This document shows positions 5,043 through 6,001 of a stretch of 6,001 nt of DNA, piece after piece. Origin of the DNA: an uncultured Acidobacteriota bacterium (GTDB lineage: Bacteria > Acidobacteriota > Blastocatellia > Pyrinomonadales > Pyrinomonadaceae). The translations under genes were made by a program, and so were the position numbers. The stretch is from positions 1-6,001 of the forward strand of contig CADEEU010000019.1 of the NCBI GenBank assembly GCA_902826385.1. Reading direction: 5' to 3'. Position 1 is the first letter of the stretch; each line of letters starts with the position of its first letter. Under the pieces are notes generated by a model, which was not told where the DNA came from, ran no database searches, and saw only the letters and a program-made list of their open reading frames with translations.

Positions 5043-5070
5043 TTGTCTTGCAACACCGCCGATGTATTCT
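5043..5070 (+). promoter_or_regulatory. Candidate promoter for aguB (possibly leaderless transcript)
   Basis: TTGTCT (5043-5048) and TATTCT (5065-5070) are 16 bp apart. Transcription would start at about 5077-5078, right at the aguB ATG, which lacks a ribosome binding site. A leaderless message would explain both observations. Confidence 0.35.
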
Positions 5071-5077
5071 GTTCCTT

Positions 5078-5968
5078 ATGCAAGCGCGTGAAAAATACAA
5101 GGTTGGACTGGTGCAGATGTCGATGGGCACCGACCTCGACGCAAACTTGAAAAAGGCGGTCGAGTTTGTTGAGGAGGCGGCGGGAAAAGGTGCGAAGATC
5201 GTCTGTTTGCCGGAGATGTTCCGGGCGCAGTATTTCTGTCAGAAAGAAGACGCCGATCTTTTCGATCTGGCCGAAAGGCTCGACGGGCCTTCGTCTCAGG
5301 CGTTGTCGAAAGTAGCCGACAAGACCGGTGCAACGATCATCGCCCCTATTTTCGAGCAGCGTGCACTCGGGCTTTATCACAACAGCCTGATCCTGATAAA
5401 ACCGGGCGAGCCGATCGCCGGTGTTTACCGGAAAATGCACATCCCGGACGATCCGGCGTATTACGAAAAATTTTATTTCACTCCCGGCGATCTGGGCTTT
5501 AAGGCGTTCGATACCGATTACGGACGGATCGGGACGCTGATCTGCTGGGACCAATGGTACCCCGAAGGAGCGCGGCTCACTGCACTGCGCGGGGCCGAGG
5601 TACTTTTTTATCCGACTGCAATAGGGTGGCATCCATATGAAAAAGACACCTACGGAGCACAACAACAGGACGGCTGGCGAACCATTCAGCGTTCGCACGC
5701 TATCGCAAACGGCGTTTATGTTGCCGGCGTCAACCGCGTCGGACACGAGGTGTTCGTTCCCGACACGCCGGGCATCGAATTCTGGGGACACACGTTCCTC
5801 GCCGACCCTTTCGGCGTCATCATCGCCGAAGCCGAAGGCCAAACCGAACAGGTCGTCATAGGCGAAATCGACCCGGCCCGCATAGAAGAAGTCCGCCGCG
5901 GCTGGCCCTTTCTGCGTGATCGGCGGATAGACGCGTACTCGGATATCGAGAAACGATTTATTGATTAG
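5078..5968 (+). CDS. aguB: N-carbamoylputrescine amidase
   Basis: This encodes 296 residues of the nitrilase superfamily. It hydrolyses N-carbamoylputrescine to putrescine, CO2 and ammonia in the cytoplasm, the last step of the arginine-agmatine route to polyamines. The Glu-Lys-Cys catalytic triad is visible: Glu46 in CLPEMF, Lys119 in YRKMHIPDD and Cys156 in LICWDQWYPE. Long AguB-specific stretches support the substrate assignment: PDDPAYYEKFYFTPGD, YPTAIGWHP, WRTIQRSHAIANG and EFWGHTFLADPFG. Length is typical. The ATG at 5078 is preferred because it begins MQAREKYKVGLVQM, with the first beta-strand in place; an in-frame TTG at 5048 would only add a Cys-containing stretch of no family resemblance. 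No Shine-Dalgarno precedes the ATG. It lies 126 bp after the portal gene and is unrelated to it. Very likely it forms an operon with the gene that begins at 5971. Confidence 0.95.
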   Translation: MQAREKYKVGLVQMSMGTDLDANLKKAVEFVEEAAGKGAKIVCLPEMFRAQYFCQKEDADLFDLAERLDGPSSQALSKVADKTGATIIAPIFEQRALGLYHNSLILIKPGEPIAGVYRKMHIPDDPAYYEKFYFTPGDLGFKAFDTDYGRIGTLICWDQWYPEGARLTALRGAEVLFYPTAIGWHPYEKDTYGAQQQDGWRTIQRSHAIANGVYVAGVNRVGHEVFVPDTPGIEFWGHTFLADPFGVIIAEAEGQTEQVVIGEIDPARIEEVRRGWPFLRDRRIDAYSDIEKRFID

Positions 5969-5970
5969 TA

Positions 5971-6001
5971 ATGACAGTTAAGCCTCATACTTTGTCCGGA
6001 A
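5971..6001 (+). CDS. Start of a downstream gene, perhaps agmatine deiminase
   Basis: An ATG two bases after the aguB stop opens a frame of at least 10 codons (MTVKPHTLSG) that runs off the right edge. Its tight spacing suggests an operon with aguB. Agmatine deiminase (aguA), the enzyme that makes the AguB substrate, is the common partner, and a short polar lead before its FRMPAEW-type start would fit. Too little is visible to confirm this; the ribosome binding site is weak. Confidence 0.4.
   Translation, partial: MTVKPHTLSG

Noticed and set aside
4952..5077. Phage attachment site or tRNA at the right boundary
   Set aside because: No tRNA-like sequence or tRNA 3' end is visible, and no matching direct repeat was found within the window.
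5036..5842. 268-codon minus-strand frame opposite aguB
   Set aside because: It is an antisense shadow of a strongly identified gene; no family resemblance.

Overview
The window looks like the edge of a degraded or rearranged prophage (or other tailed-phage-derived island) next to host polyamine genes in a Gram-negative bacterium. The gene set, moderate G+C and abundance of small dispersed palindromic repeats would suit Acidobacteriota (Blastocatellia-like). That placement is an impression and cannot be proved from 6 kb. A Gram-negative host is supported by the two-component spanin-like pair, which only makes sense with an outer membrane.

Layout. Positions 1-224 hold the 5' part of a minus-strand gene that runs off the left edge; its charged, helical N-terminus resembles phage scaffold-type proteins. 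Positions 225-621 carry no convincing gene: they hold a modular tandem array built from 9-bp and 19-bp words (286-415) and a long imperfect palindrome (437-610). A minus-strand gene for a small excisionase-like winged-helix protein follows (622-912); its first codons are made of the same 9-bp words in opposite orientation. A divergent intergenic region with a good promoter (1032-1060) then leads into a plus-strand lysis cassette: a GH46/chitosanase-like endolysin with a C-terminal membrane anchor (1099-2280), a small holin-like membrane protein (2277-2609), an Rz-like inner-membrane spanin (2606-3004) and an exported proline-rich coiled-coil protein (2853-3377) that starts inside the Rz-like gene in the +1 frame. 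The first three genes are joined by ATGA stop/start overlaps, so the four are almost certainly one translationally coupled unit.

A second long palindrome (3392-3624) fills the gap to an SPP1 Gp6-type portal protein (3632-4951). No other head or packaging gene follows. The phage part ends at a hairpin-forming CACAGAG-type dispersed repeat (4955-5019). Host genes then begin: N-carbamoylputrescine amidase (aguB, 5078-5968) and, two bases later, the first codons of another gene (5971 onward), plausibly aguA. These would make putrescine from agmatine.

The most unusual content is the repeat layer. A GRN-type element occurs in frame three times inside two phage genes, a related repeat supplies the stop codon of the Rz-like gene, two fold-back elements bracket the cassette, and a 9-bp word array is paired with the gene of a DNA-binding protein.
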